A stretch of DNA of 64,000 nt from Chryseobacterium sp. T16E-39 (lineage in GTDB: Bacteria; Bacteroidota; Bacteroidia; Flavobacteriales; Weeksellaceae), in assembly GCF_002216065.1 (NCBI RefSeq), contig NZ_CP022282.1:4216001-4280000 (forward strand). Direction: 5' to 3'. The position numbers and the translations under genes were made by a program. Below, piece by piece: positions 24,123-33,252 of this stretch. The notes beneath the pieces are model-generated. The model saw nothing but the letters and a program-made list of their open reading frames with translations, did no database searches and had not been told where the DNA came from. Numbering within the stretch: position 1 is the first letter of the stretch; each line of letters begins with the position of its first letter.

Positions 24123-24998
24123 ATGCAGAAAAAAACGTACACCGGGCAGCCTGTTGTTACTTTGAATAACGGAATTGATATCCCGGCATTAGGATTTGGT
24201 GTTTGGCAGATTGATAATTTGAAAGTTTGTGAAGAAGCAGTAATCAAAGCAATTCACTCAGGATATAGAATGATAGATACAGCGTCTATTTATCTTAATG
24301 AAAAAGCTGTCGGAAGTGCTGTGAAAAATAGTGGTGTAAACAGAGATGATTTGTTTATCACTTCAAAGCTATGGGTACAGGATCATGGATATGAAAAAGC
24401 AAAAGCTGCATTTCAGAGAACCTTAGACAGATTGCAACTGGATTATCTGGATATGTATCTTATTCACTGGCCGTATGGTGATTTTTTAGGTGCCTGGAAA
24501 GCACTGGAAGAATTATACCATGAAGGTAAAATCAAAGCCATTGGAGTCTGTAATTTTACGGTAGAGAAATTAGATGAACTGAAAGCAAACTCCACTGTTC
24601 TTCCGGTGATCAATCAGATCGAGTTACATCCGATTTTCCAACAAAAAGAAATGCAGGCATATGACCGTGCAAATAACATTGTTACCCAGCCGTGGAGCCC
24701 TTTAGGAAATGGTAATGCTGAACTTTTACAAAATCCTGAGCTGAAATCAATTGCTGAAAAGTATGGCAAAACTGTTGCACAGGTTATTTTGAGATGGCAT
24801 CTGCAGGAAGGCTTTGTTATTATTCCAAAATCTATTACACCCTCAAGAATTGAAGAGAACTTTAATGTATTTGATTTTGAATTAACAGAAGATGAAATGA
24901 ATGTAGTGCGTTCATTGGATACTGGTAAAAGATTGTTCTTTGATCCAAAAGATCCGGAATGGGAGGTGAAGATGCTCAATTCTATAGCAGATATTTAA
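24123..24998 (+). CDS. Aldo/keto reductase (2,5-diketogluconate reductase type)
   Basis: The 291-residue enzyme shows IPALGFGVWQIDN, the catalytic IDTASIYLNEKAVG (Asp/Tyr), SKLWVQDHGY with the Lys equivalent and YLIHWPYG with the His, plus PKSITPSRIEENFNVFDFEL for cofactor binding. It reduces aldehydes or ketones with NADPH. It is more distant from the aldo/keto reductase at 14984-15967, which belongs to a different subgroup. Confidence 0.93.
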   Translation: MQKKTYTGQPVVTLNNGIDIPALGFGVWQIDNLKVCEEAVIKAIHSGYRMIDTASIYLNEKAVGSAVKNSGVNRDDLFITSKLWVQDHGYEKAKAAFQRTLDRLQLDYLDMYLIHWPYGDFLGAWKALEELYHEGKIKAIGVCNFTVEKLDELKANSTVLPVINQIELHPIFQQKEMQAYDRANNIVTQPWSPLGNGNAELLQNPELKSIAEKYGKTVAQVILRWHLQEGFVIIPKSITPSRIEENFNVFDFELTEDEMNVVRSLDTGKRLFFDPKDPEWEVKMLNSIADI

Positions 24999-25013
24999 TC
25001 ATAAAATTGTATC

Positions 25014-25039
25014 AAAAGCGGACTTTAGTCCGCTTTTTT
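25014..25039 (+). terminator. Intrinsic terminator after the aldo/keto reductase gene
   Basis: AAAAGCGGAC and GTCCGCTTTTTT with a TTTA loop and a T run, 16 bp after the stop. Confidence 0.85.
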
Positions 25040-25174
25040 CTTTCAGAGGTTTCGTAGAGAGAATCTGGTGCAGGTAAGAAATAAAATAGCAACTGATATT
25101 TATCAAGCTATTTTATAGAATGTTCCCTGTAATTCTTTGTGTTTTTTCGTAAATTTTAAATCAAAAATAACGTT

Positions 25175-26239
25175 ATGATCTGGCCCAATACATTAATTGA
25201 AAAACTAGGCGTAAAATATCCTATTATTCAGGCTCCGATGTTTGGGGTGAGCACTCCCCAAATGGTAGCAGCATCCGCAAAGGCTGGTTGTCTGGGAACT
25301 TTGGCTCTGGCTGATCTGTCTGCGGCCCAATCAGCTCAATTGATTCAAGAAACAAAAAGATTAACTGATCAAGCCTTCGCGGTCAATATTTTTGCTCATC
25401 ATATTCCTGAAATTACAGATGATCTGCGACAGAAATTTGTAAAAACAAAACGATTCATCGAAGAACTGGCGAAAGAAAATCATTTGGAGATTAATCTTCC
25501 AGATCTTGAACATATCAAGGTCAACAGTTATCATGAGCAAGTTGATGTGATTATCGAACATGGGTGTAAGATAGTGAGCTTTACGTTTGGGAATCTGGAT
25601 GCTGAAAGCATCAGGAAATTGAAGGAACATAATATTACCCTCATCGGAAGTTGTACATCTGTAGAAGAGGCTTTGATGCTGGAAGAGTCAGGGATTGATA
25701 TCATTTGTGTACAAGGAATTGAAGCAGGAGGTCATCGGGGAACTTTTGATCCAGAAAACATTCCGGAAATTGGTGGCTTTTCTTTATTATCCCAGGTATT
25801 TGACTCTGTAAAGGTTCCGCTGTTATATGCAGGTGGTATTTATAATGCAAGAACATTATGGGCGTCAAAAGAGTTAGGGGCACAGGGATTTCAGGTAGGC
25901 AGTATTTTATTGGCTTCTCAGGAAAGCGCCCTCCAGCCATTTGAGAAAGAAAGGCTTCAAAGAGTAACTGAAAATGAAGTGGTTCTAACCCGGAGTTTTT
26001 CAGGAAGATTTGCAAGAGGAATCAGAAATCAATTTACAAAAGCATTGGATGAGACAGATTATATTCTGCCTTATCCATATCAGAATAAGTTAACCGGTGA
26101 ATTACGGAAAGTAGCGAAGGCGATGAATAATGCAGATTTTGTAAATATATGGGTGGGACAGTCGATCCATACTTACAGTGAGAGCTCTGCTACAGATATT
26201 TTAAAAGAGCTTATACTTGAGGTGGAAAAGATATTTTAA
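25175..26239 (+). CDS. Nitronate monooxygenase
   Basis: This FMN TIM-barrel enzyme of 354 residues oxidises alkyl nitronates to nitrite and carbonyls. It starts with the class pattern YPIIQAPMFGVSTPQMVAASAKAGCLGTL, binds FMN with VCVQGIEAGGHRG-like ICVQGIEAGGHRG (catalytic His) and has PLLYAGGIYNARTLWASKELGAQGFQVGSILLASQES. No neighbours point to a pathway. Confidence 0.92.
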   Translation: MIWPNTLIEKLGVKYPIIQAPMFGVSTPQMVAASAKAGCLGTLALADLSAAQSAQLIQETKRLTDQAFAVNIFAHHIPEITDDLRQKFVKTKRFIEELAKENHLEINLPDLEHIKVNSYHEQVDVIIEHGCKIVSFTFGNLDAESIRKLKEHNITLIGSCTSVEEALMLEESGIDIICVQGIEAGGHRGTFDPENIPEIGGFSLLSQVFDSVKVPLLYAGGIYNARTLWASKELGAQGFQVGSILLASQESALQPFEKERLQRVTENEVVLTRSFSGRFARGIRNQFTKALDETDYILPYPYQNKLTGELRKVAKAMNNADFVNIWVGQSIHTYSESSATDILKELILEVEKIF

Positions 26240-26264
26240 AGAATAACAATAGATGGTTTAAACA

Positions 26265-26293
26265 AAAACTCCTTTCAATTTGAAAGGAGTTTT
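26265..26293. terminator. Bidirectional terminator between the monooxygenase and lectin genes
   Basis: AAAACTCCTTTCA and TGAAAGGAGTTTT form a 13-bp perfect stem with an ATT loop between convergent genes. Confidence 0.8.
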
Positions 26294-26316
26294 ATGTGGA
26301 AAAATGGATGTTATAT

Positions 26317-27099
26317 TTATTCGTTAAACTCAATAATAAGCTGATTCATTGGGCTGCTGTTAGAGCTTGTAACTGTTCCGGCGAGATCATTCCACCTTCT
26401 TTCACCACCTACCAGTATGTGGGTCGCTCCTTCGTTTCCTCCTGCATTGTTGGGTTCTCCGGCAGCAAACCAGTTTTCCGTGGTCGCGGGGTTAGTAGAC
26501 CAGTTGATTCTAAATTCTTCTCCCGTAATCCATTGAAGCTGATCAGGATTTCCCGGTCTTCTGATTTTATTAAAACCAATCCATATATTATTAGCTAAGT
26601 TATAACCGGTTCCGGATGCTACAATATTCGTGTTAACCCAGGCTCTCTCAGCGTCACTCGGCATGGTTACTAAATAGCCTCCCATCTGCTTACCAAAATT
26701 AAATGCGTTGAACCAGTTGATGGATTGTGAAATTTGATAGGCACAATAGGTATGGTTGTTGACAGCCCATTTTTTACAGCCAAATTCTGTAGCTGTTCCT
26801 CCACCAGGAACCGGACCTGGAGGTTGCTGCCTGTTGGCAACAGGTTTCGGATCATAGCCTAAAATAGTGGAATTAAAGCCCGATGAACCACCTCCGTTTA
26901 ACTCATCTCTGGAAATTTTCCTTACATTTCCATTACCGTCTGCTGATAAAATGACATCATTGTCTGCACCCTGATTCAATGTTCTGATTCTCAGCTCACC
27001 ATTGATATCCAGAGTTTTTGTAGGTTGTGTTGTGTTAATACCTACCTGCGCACTCATACTCGATGATATGATCACTAGTAAGAATAAAATTTTCTTCAT
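26317..27099 (-). CDS. Secreted protein with C-type lectin-like domain
   Basis: The 260-residue protein starts with a signal peptide and the segment VGINTTQPTKTLDINGELRIR, a module frequent in Bacteroidota surface/fibre proteins that often carry a C-terminal adhesion or peptidase domain. A Gly/Pro-rich linker (about residues 70-100) is followed by a C-type lectin fold: cysteines at CKKW and TYCAYQ, WIGFN, the calcium/sugar motif EPNNAGGNE and the core WND, near residues 107-255. It may bind glycans; sugar unknown. It is expressed alone. Confidence 0.88.
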   Translation of the reverse strand: MKKILFLLVIISSSMSAQVGINTTQPTKTLDINGELRIRTLNQGADNDVILSADGNGNVRKISRDELNGGGSSGFNSTILGYDPKPVANRQQPPGPVPGGGTATEFGCKKWAVNNHTYCAYQISQSINWFNAFNFGKQMGGYLVTMPSDAERAWVNTNIVASGTGYNLANNIWIGFNKIRRPGNPDQLQWITGEEFRINWSTNPATTENWFAAGEPNNAGGNEGATHILVGGERRWNDLAGTVTSSNSSPMNQLIIEFNE

Positions 27100-27416
27100 T
27101 TTTATAATGTTTTAATAGTATAAAAATAATTAAAATATTTAATCTGAAGGAAGAATATTGAACTTTAACATATTGATTATCATAGATATATGTTATTTCG
27201 TTTTGACTTTTATGAAGAATAAAATTAATTATTTAGATTTAATTCTATCATATTTTATATATGGGTAAATTATTTAATTGGATAATAGTAATTTTAAAAC
27301 GATTCTTCAGTTATTATTTTTTAGATTAATTAATTGTTACCTAGCATTTATTTTCTCATTTAGATCATTTTTATGTTTTTTGAAAGCTAAAATAGTCACC
27401 CTTTTTTAAATAAAAA
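27100..27416. other. AT-rich gene-free gap upstream of the lectin gene
   Basis: This is about 317 bp of very AT-rich sequence between the lectin gene and the terminator of mpl. I see no open reading frame with coding character, no RNA gene and no clear palindrome. It probably holds the lectin gene promoter, which I could not place. Confidence 0.4.
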
Positions 27417-27442
27417 GCTCCCTTCTTTTTAAAGAAGGGAGC
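27417..27442 (-). terminator. Intrinsic terminator of the mpl operon
   Basis: Perfect 12-bp arms GCTCCCTTCTTT and AAAGAAGGGAGC with a 2-nt loop. In the minus direction it is followed by a T-rich tract (27402-27416 reversed), 22 bp beyond the mpl stop. Confidence 0.9.
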
Positions 27443-27463
27443 ATCGATAGACATGGCTGTCAT

Positions 27464-28801
27464 TTATTTTGTTAGGTCTAAGCCACCAAAATTACCGGAA
27501 CTCATCATCAGAAAGACTCCTTGAGTCTTGTCTAAAATATCCCAATAGGCATGAAGTTCCTCGGCGTTGGTAAAGACTTTTAAATTCTGATTTTTAAATT
27601 TTTCCTTGATCAAATCGGAGGAGATAGGCTCCATTCTTTTAATTTTTAAAGCATCTTCAGAATAGAATACTATTGCTTCATCTAAGCCATCCATTGCATG
27701 GTCATATTGCTCTAAAAAAGCAGGGTTTAGACTTGAATAGGTATGTAGCTCAAGAAAGCCATATTTCTTCTCTTTTTTAAACTGCTCATTAAAAGCTTTA
27801 ACTACCGCTTTTACTTTGCTTGGAGCATGTGCAAAATCTTTATAAAGTGTACCCCCATCTTCTCTTTCTACTTTTTCAAGACGTTTTGAAGCTCCTTTAA
27901 AACTCATAATAGCCTCATAGAAATCTTCATCCATAATACCCAGATGTCTGCAAATATTTCTGGCTCCTTCCAGATTCAATAAATTGTGGGCACCAAAAAC
28001 AGAAAGTGGAATGTCTCCTATTTCGGTTTTCAGTAATACTTTACCGTTACTGATCTCATATTCAGGGGTTTTGTAAGGTATTCTTCTGAAGAAATTTTCC
28101 GCATTATCCACTACTTTTACAACTTCCGCATCTTCTTCATTATATACCAAAACACCACCAGGAGTAATGCTTGCAACAAACTTTCTGAATTGTTCAATAT
28201 AATCATCAAATGTTTTGAAAACATTGATATGATCCCACGCAATCCCACTTAATAAAGCGATATTAGGCTGATATAGCAAAAACTTCGAACGCAAATCGAT
28301 TGGAGACGAAAGATATTCGTCACCTTCCAATACCATAAAATCATTATCTGGAGTCAGCTTGACCATACAGTCAAAACCCTCTAATTGAGCTCCCACCATA
28401 AAATCCACATCTTTTTGGTGGAAATTCAGGACATGAAGGATCATGGAAGTGATTGTTGTTTTTCCATGCGATCCTGCGATAACGACCCTGGTTTTGTTTT
28501 TTGACTGCTCGTAAAGAAATTCAGGATATGAGTATATTTTTAAACCTAATTCTTTTGCTTTGGCCAGTTCAGGATTATCCTGATGAGCATGCATTCCTAA
28601 AATAACTGCATCAATATCGGATGTGATCTTTTCTGGAAACCAACCCAATTCGTTGGGCAGAATTCCTTTATTATCAAGCCTGGTTTTTGAAGGTTCGAAA
28701 ATAGCATCATCAGAGCCTGTCACCTGATATCCTTTATCTTTTAGCGCAATGGCAAGATTATGCATGGCACTTCCGCCGATAGCAATGAAATGGGTTTTCA
28801 A
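27464..28801 (-). CDS. mpl: UDP-N-acetylmuramate:L-alanyl-gamma-D-glutamyl-meso-diaminopimelate ligase
   Basis: This ligase attaches recycled murein tripeptide to UDP-MurNAc in peptidoglycan recycling. The 445 residues are close to the family's usual length of about 450. It starts HFIAIGGSAMHNLAIALKDKGYQVTGSDD, has the ATP loop AGSHGKTTITSMIL and GIAWDHINVFKTFDDY, and in the third domain SKVKAVVKAF as in Mpl and not the MurC tail. It is the last of an operon-like row with a lipoprotein gene (2 bp), plsC and Nudix genes. Confidence 0.9.
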   Translation of the reverse strand: MKTHFIAIGGSAMHNLAIALKDKGYQVTGSDDAIFEPSKTRLDNKGILPNELGWFPEKITSDIDAVILGMHAHQDNPELAKAKELGLKIYSYPEFLYEQSKNKTRVVIAGSHGKTTITSMILHVLNFHQKDVDFMVGAQLEGFDCMVKLTPDNDFMVLEGDEYLSSPIDLRSKFLLYQPNIALLSGIAWDHINVFKTFDDYIEQFRKFVASITPGGVLVYNEEDAEVVKVVDNAENFFRRIPYKTPEYEISNGKVLLKTEIGDIPLSVFGAHNLLNLEGARNICRHLGIMDEDFYEAIMSFKGASKRLEKVEREDGGTLYKDFAHAPSKVKAVVKAFNEQFKKEKKYGFLELHTYSSLNPAFLEQYDHAMDGLDEAIVFYSEDALKIKRMEPISSDLIKEKFKNQNLKVFTNAEELHAYWDILDKTQGVFLMMSSGNFGGLDLTK

Positions 28802-28803
28802 TT

Positions 28804-29244
28804 TTATTTAGTGTTTTTTACATTATTATTAATAATCTCATGGAAGGCATTGATAATATTTGCCCAGTTGGTCTTGAAATTTGGCATAACCAGACTGGCG
28901 TCTGTTTTACTGCCCTCATTAGGTCCTTTTTTTATATTGATAGAAGTAGTTACGTTATCATACAATTTTTTATGATCTTCCTGTATTCTTCTAAAATTAT
29001 TTTGAGAAAGAACGGTATTGAGTTTTTTCAGATCTTCATCTGATACTTTAAAATCTTGTTTGATCTTTTTTCCTTCGCCTTCAAAAGAATAGTGAGCACT
29101 ATTATCTTTGATAAGTAAGTTTTCATAAACGGGAGCATAACCTCCGCTTTTAGAGTAGCTTATATCAAAATCTGAATATACTTTTTGGCTATTGCATGAA
29201 ACTAATACTATAAGTGCGAATAAGATTCCTATTATCCTTTTCAT
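28804..29244 (-). CDS. Small lipoprotein of unknown function
   Basis: The 146-residue protein has a lipoprotein signal ending LVSCNSQ, so it should be lipidated and exported. The mature part is beta-rich and charged; I do not recognise it. It lies between plsC (16 bp) and mpl (2 bp), so it is probably cotranscribed with them and could be envelope-related. Confidence 0.75.
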   Translation of the reverse strand: MKRIIGILFALIVLVSCNSQKVYSDFDISYSKSGGYAPVYENLLIKDNSAHYSFEGEGKKIKQDFKVSDEDLKKLNTVLSQNNFRRIQEDHKKLYDNVTTSINIKKGPNEGSKTDASLVMPNFKTNWANIINAFHEIINNNVKNTK

Positions 29245-29260
29245 ATTAATTTACCTTTTT

Positions 29261-30067
29261 TTAATTATCTGAATCCTTTTGTTCTAATTTTTTAGCTTTT
29301 AGTTCTTCATCATATTGGTGTAGTAAATTGAAATCCTCAGTTTGCTCTATAGCAGTCATGATCTTCAAAAGAATCTGATGAGCATTTTCTTTATCATAAT
29401 CAATATCCAGAGGTGCTTTGAACTCCATGGTGGGTTTTACGCCTGTTACTTTTACCCGTAATCCTTTTTTGTCAAATGCTCTTCTGAAGCCATTGATTTT
29501 AATAGGAATTACAATAGGGCGCTGGTTTTTAACCAATTTGGCAGTACCCCTGCGTCCTTGAGCGAAAGCTGAAGTAGTACCTTGAGGGAAAGTTGCTACC
29601 CAGCCGTTATCAAGAGCTTTCATTATATTATCAACCTCAGTAAGGTCTACCATTCTGTTTACATTTTTACCTTCAGCCCGCCAGGTTCTTTTTACAGTTA
29701 CAGCTCCGGCAATTTTAAAAATTTTAGGAAGAATACCCTTATTCATGGTTTCCTCTGCTGCTACGTAATAAAAGTCGATCTTCGGATTAAGAAGATAGAT
29801 GGGGTTTTTAATGGTATTTAAATAGCCATTGTTTACTGCACAGAATGCATGATACATGGCTGCAACATCTGCAAAATAAGTCTGATGGTTAGATACAAAC
29901 AACACATTAGAATCAGGGAGATCCACAAGGTGTTCAGTACCGGTTATTTTTAATTTATTAAAGCCATTGAATCTTCTGTAAGACACAAAGCCCAAAATAA
30001 AAATAATTAACCTTTTCAAAAAGTAAGGTGTTCCGAATGCATCGGTGAAAATATTTTTCTTCGCCAT
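29261..30067 (-). CDS. plsC: 1-acyl-sn-glycerol-3-phosphate acyltransferase (PlsC family)
   Basis: Phospholipid synthesis acyltransferase of 268 residues. The glycerophosphate-binding block III is present as FPQGTTSAFAQGRRG and block IV as PIVIPIKINGF. The catalytic block reads VSNHQTYFAD, with His and Asp separated by five residues, not the usual four. I take this as a lineage variant and not a defect. It is preceded by its own -7 box inside the end of the Nudix gene. Confidence 0.88.
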   Translation of the reverse strand: MAKKNIFTDAFGTPYFLKRLIIFILGFVSYRRFNGFNKLKITGTEHLVDLPDSNVLFVSNHQTYFADVAAMYHAFCAVNNGYLNTIKNPIYLLNPKIDFYYVAAEETMNKGILPKIFKIAGAVTVKRTWRAEGKNVNRMVDLTEVDNIMKALDNGWVATFPQGTTSAFAQGRRGTAKLVKNQRPIVIPIKINGFRRAFDKKGLRVKVTGVKPTMEFKAPLDIDYDKENAHQILLKIMTAIEQTEDFNLLHQYDEELKAKKLEQKDSDN

Positions 30068-30089
30068 TTCTCAATTAAACACGGTTGTG

Positions 30090-30097
30090 CAAAGTTA
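30090..30097 (-). promoter_or_regulatory. -7 box of plsC
   Basis: CAAAGTTA on the plus strand reads TAACTTTG on the minus strand, 23 bp before the plsC start. Confidence 0.5.
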
Positions 30098-30724
30098 CAT
30101 TTTTTTCAGCAACTGACTGAATTCACTTAATATCATTGCTGTAGCCCCCCAGATAATATACCCATTAAAATTGATGACGGGAACTTCATGGCCTCCGGCA
30201 CTCTCTAGAGCCATAATTTCAGGCTGATCAGGAAGATTTAAAAACGAAGTGATCGGAAACTCAATGGTTTCTACTGCTTCACTTTGTTGCAGAACAAAAG
30301 TTGGATTTTTTTTGGTGTACGAAATATAGGTGTAGACGTAGAAATTACTTGGTGGGATATAAATAGGAGACATCTCTCTTATGATCCTTACATAGTGTTT
30401 ATCTATTCCTATCTCTTCTGAAGTTTCCCGGACAGCAGTGTCTGCGAAATCCCGATCCATTTCCTCACGTTTTCCGCCTGGTAAAGATATTTGCCCGCTA
30501 TGCCGGTCGTGCTCGTTAATGGTTCTCTGAATTAATGGGAAATACCATTCATCATTTTTTAAATAGAGAACAATATTTACAGCGGCAAATTTTGGATTCT
30601 TTTCTAGAATTTCATCATGATTGAACACAGGACGATAAGGTGGAGAAAATACACCATGAGCATTTTCCCCTGGCAATTCCACATTTTTAATTTTTCTTAA
30701 TAAATCTTTTCCAAAACTTTCCAT
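30095..30724 (-). CDS. Nudix hydrolase, CoA pyrophosphatase-like
   Basis: The 209-residue protein carries a full Nudix box: GGKREEMDRDFADTAVRETSEEIGI, plus the upstream SGQISLPGGKRE segment characteristic of the NudL/CoAse subgroup that cleaves coenzyme A and acyl-CoAs. Located upstream of plsC on the same strand with a 27-bp gap. Confidence 0.9.
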   Translation of the reverse strand: MESFGKDLLRKIKNVELPGENAHGVFSPPYRPVFNHDEILEKNPKFAAVNIVLYLKNDEWYFPLIQRTINEHDRHSGQISLPGGKREEMDRDFADTAVRETSEEIGIDKHYVRIIREMSPIYIPPSNFYVYTYISYTKKNPTFVLQQSEAVETIEFPITSFLNLPDQPEIMALESAGGHEVPVINFNGYIIWGATAMILSEFSQLLKKM

Positions 30725-30775
30725 AGCTCAAATTTAGTAATATATCTCGAAGAATTGAATAGCCATTAACATTAA

Positions 30776-30899
30776 TTAACCATTTCTAAAGGGCGAAATT
30801 GCTAAAAAGCAGAATGCTGAAATTGCTGAATCGTTCATTTGTAAAATTGTAAAACTGTGAAATTGCGAATCTGTACAGTTGTAAAAAGTTATCGAAATA
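30776..30899. repeat. Degenerate AATTGnnAAA-type repeats
   Basis: Short imperfect repeats of the form GAAATTGC, GTAAAATTGTAAAACTG and GAAATTGCGAATCTG fill this gap between the Nudix and OsmC genes. They look like slipped low-complexity sequence and not a gene. Confidence 0.4.
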
Positions 30900-31376
30900 T
30901 TAAAGAGGTTTAACGAGTACAGTCGAGAGGTGTTTGACAGGAAAATTAACGGAATTGGCGATAAAACAAAATTCATTAGCCTTCGCATGAAGTTCTTTTG
31001 CTCTTTCTACCATTGACTCTTCTGTAACAGAGATCGTAGGATTCAATGTAACTTCTTTAAAATGACCACTGCCATTAGCCGTTTCTACCATAATTCCTGT
31101 TGCAACGTCAGTGTAATCAGTCACAATAATTCCAGCTTCTGAGCAAAAATGAAGATACCAAAGCATGTGACAGGAGGATAAAGATGAAAGGAGCAGATCT
31201 TCGGGATTATGCTTGGTCTTATCACCACGAAATGCCGGATCGGAAGATCCTTCAATGGTCGTTTTATTTTCTACGGAAATCGTGTGGCTTCTTTCATAAT
31301 TACGGTAATTACTTGTCCCTGATCCTTTGTTTCCAGTCCACTGGATCACGCTTTTGTAGTGGTGCTCTTTACTCAT
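30900..31376 (-). CDS. OsmC family protein
   Basis: The 158-residue protein of the Ohr/OsmC peroxidase superfamily has the two conserved cysteines (LSSLSSCHMLWYLHFCSEAG gives the first, and FCFIANSVNFPV the second). OsmC proteins reduce hydroperoxides with dihydrolipoamide or thiols. Single gene with no operon partners. Confidence 0.9.
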   Translation of the reverse strand: MSKEHHYKSVIQWTGNKGSGTSNYRNYERSHTISVENKTTIEGSSDPAFRGDKTKHNPEDLLLSSLSSCHMLWYLHFCSEAGIIVTDYTDVATGIMVETANGSGHFKEVTLNPTISVTEESMVERAKELHAKANEFCFIANSVNFPVKHLSTVLVKPL

Positions 31377-31429
31377 TGTTTTCTGATGTGTTGAAATGAC
31401 GAAATTGATATAGCTAATTTAAATAAAAA

Positions 31430-31451
31430 AACCTCTAGAAAACTAGAGGTT
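31430..31451 (-). terminator. Intrinsic terminator of the RNase G/E gene
   Basis: Perfect 9-bp arms AACCTCTAG and CTAGAGGTT with an AAAA loop; on the minus strand a T-rich tract follows. Confidence 0.75.
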
Positions 31452-31462
31452 ATAATGTCGTA

Positions 31463-33022
31463 TTAATTGGAATATCCTGATACTTCTTCTTTTTTAGAAT
31501 TGTAAATTTTGTATTCCAAATATTTAAAAGAATCCCTTGGGATGATGGTTACCCATTTTTTATATTTTACAAACCATTTTACCTGGATACTTTTAATACC
31601 TTTCGTAAGGTAAGCTTCCACGAATGGGTGTACATGCAGATAAAGTTTTCCTTTATCTTTTTGCATGATATTTCTGATGGTTTCTTCCATCCTTTCTACA
31701 ATAACAATAGGAGCTACAATTTCTCCGTCTTTGTTAGGGTTTTCTTCTTTGGTTTCGATTTGCTTTTCCGGACGATTTCTCTGTCTGGTAATCTGTATAA
31801 GTCCAAATTTACTTGGAGGTAAAATTTTGTGGCGAGCTTTGTCGCGTTTCATTTCTTCTTTCAGATGTTCATACAAATCTCTTCTGTGATCGGCGTTTGG
31901 CATATCGATAAAATCGATTACGATAATCCCGCCCATATCACGGAGACGCAATTGTCTTGCAATTTCTGTTGCTGCCATTTTATTCACGTTAAGCGCGTGT
32001 TCTTTATTGGCTGCATTTCCGGTCGTAATGTTATTTCCGGAGTTCACGTCGACTACGTGTAAAGCTTCTGTGTGTTCGATAACAAGGTAAGCTCCTTTTG
32101 AACTTGGAATGTTGACGTGTTTTCCAAAGCTTTGTTTAAGCTGTTTTTCAACGTTGTAATATTCCAGAAGAGGAATGTGAGAATTGTAAAACTGAACAAT
32201 ATTCTTTCTTTCGGGAGCAATGACCTCCACATAGTTTTTCATTTCTTCTACCATTTGTTCATCATCACAAATGATACTTACGAAGTCCTGATTGAAATTG
32301 TCCCTTAATATAGCTGAAGCTTTATCTTCTTCACTTAAGACTTTAGATGGAACTTTGTTTTTCTGGATGTTTTTAAAAGTACCTTCCCACTTTTGAATCA
32401 GTTGATTCATATCGTTGTGGAGATCCGCTACTTTTTTTCCTTCGGCAACAGTTCTTATGATAACACCAAAACCTTCAGGCTTGATACTTTCAATAAGTGT
32501 TCTTAATCTTTCTTTTTCCTCAAAACTTCTTATTTTTTTGGAAATAGAAACTTTATTGTCAAAAGGGATTAAAACCAAAAAACGACCCGTTAAAGAAACC
32601 TGTGTTGAAATTCTCGGTCCTTTAGTCGATATGGGTTCTTTAGTAATCTGCAGTAGAACAATATCATCTTTTACAATGACCTTATCTACAGTTCCGTTTT
32701 TGTCTATTTCGGGTTGTATCTCGAAATTCTTTAAGCTTGAGGAGCTTTGTTTTTTAGAAATCGTGTCTTTTAAAAACTTTTTATACGTAAGATATTGTGG
32801 GCCAAGATCCTGATAATGCAAAAAAGCATCTTTATCATAGCCAATATTTACGAAGGCAGCATTTAGGTTGGGTGCCAGTTTTTTTACTCTTCCTATGAAT
32901 AAGTCTCCAACTATAAAATCACTTTTGTCCTCTTCCTCATGAAGTTCACATAGTCTTCCGTCTTCCAGTAATGCAATCTTTGTAAGTTCATCCTCATGCG
33001 AAACTATTAGTTCTTTCTTCAT
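31463..33022 (-). CDS. rng: Ribonuclease G/E
   Basis: The 519-residue RNase G-size endoribonuclease acts in rRNA and mRNA processing. It has an N-terminal S1 domain (about residues 35-115, FIVGDLFIGRVKKL), the 5' sensor region, and the DNase I-like catalytic block GGIIVIDFIDMPNADHRRDLYEHL with metal-binding Asp residues. It lacks the long C-terminal degradosome scaffold of E. coli RNase E. Near the HU and mS38-like genes, a common Bacteroidota arrangement. Confidence 0.94.
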   Translation of the reverse strand: MKKELIVSHEDELTKIALLEDGRLCELHEEEDKSDFIVGDLFIGRVKKLAPNLNAAFVNIGYDKDAFLHYQDLGPQYLTYKKFLKDTISKKQSSSSLKNFEIQPEIDKNGTVDKVIVKDDIVLLQITKEPISTKGPRISTQVSLTGRFLVLIPFDNKVSISKKIRSFEEKERLRTLIESIKPEGFGVIIRTVAEGKKVADLHNDMNQLIQKWEGTFKNIQKNKVPSKVLSEEDKASAILRDNFNQDFVSIICDDEQMVEEMKNYVEVIAPERKNIVQFYNSHIPLLEYYNVEKQLKQSFGKHVNIPSSKGAYLVIEHTEALHVVDVNSGNNITTGNAANKEHALNVNKMAATEIARQLRLRDMGGIIVIDFIDMPNADHRRDLYEHLKEEMKRDKARHKILPPSKFGLIQITRQRNRPEKQIETKEENPNKDGEIVAPIVIVERMEETIRNIMQKDKGKLYLHVHPFVEAYLTKGIKSIQVKWFVKYKKWVTIIPRDSFKYLEYKIYNSKKEEVSGYSN

Positions 33023-33181
33023 TTTGTTATAAGATAAAATTGTTTAGATTATAGGAAATAGGCATGACTTTTTGTAAATAAATATTTTTAAATTTAAGAA
33101 TTTGTAATTAAAGTTATGCTATTTATTTTCATAAATAAAATCAATACTGATCCCTAAGAATCCTATAGTTACAAATAAAAA

Positions 33182-33222
33182 TATAGTCGGTGTAAATAAA
33201 AATATTAAAAACACCAACTATA
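33182..33222 (-). terminator. Hairpin after the mS38/bS22-like gene
   Basis: TATAGTCGGTGT and ACACCAACTATA form a 12-bp stem with one wobble pair; on the minus strand it is followed by ATTTTTATTTG. Confidence 0.55.
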
Positions 33223-33252
33223 TTATTATATGATAAATCTCAAAAAAAGAGA

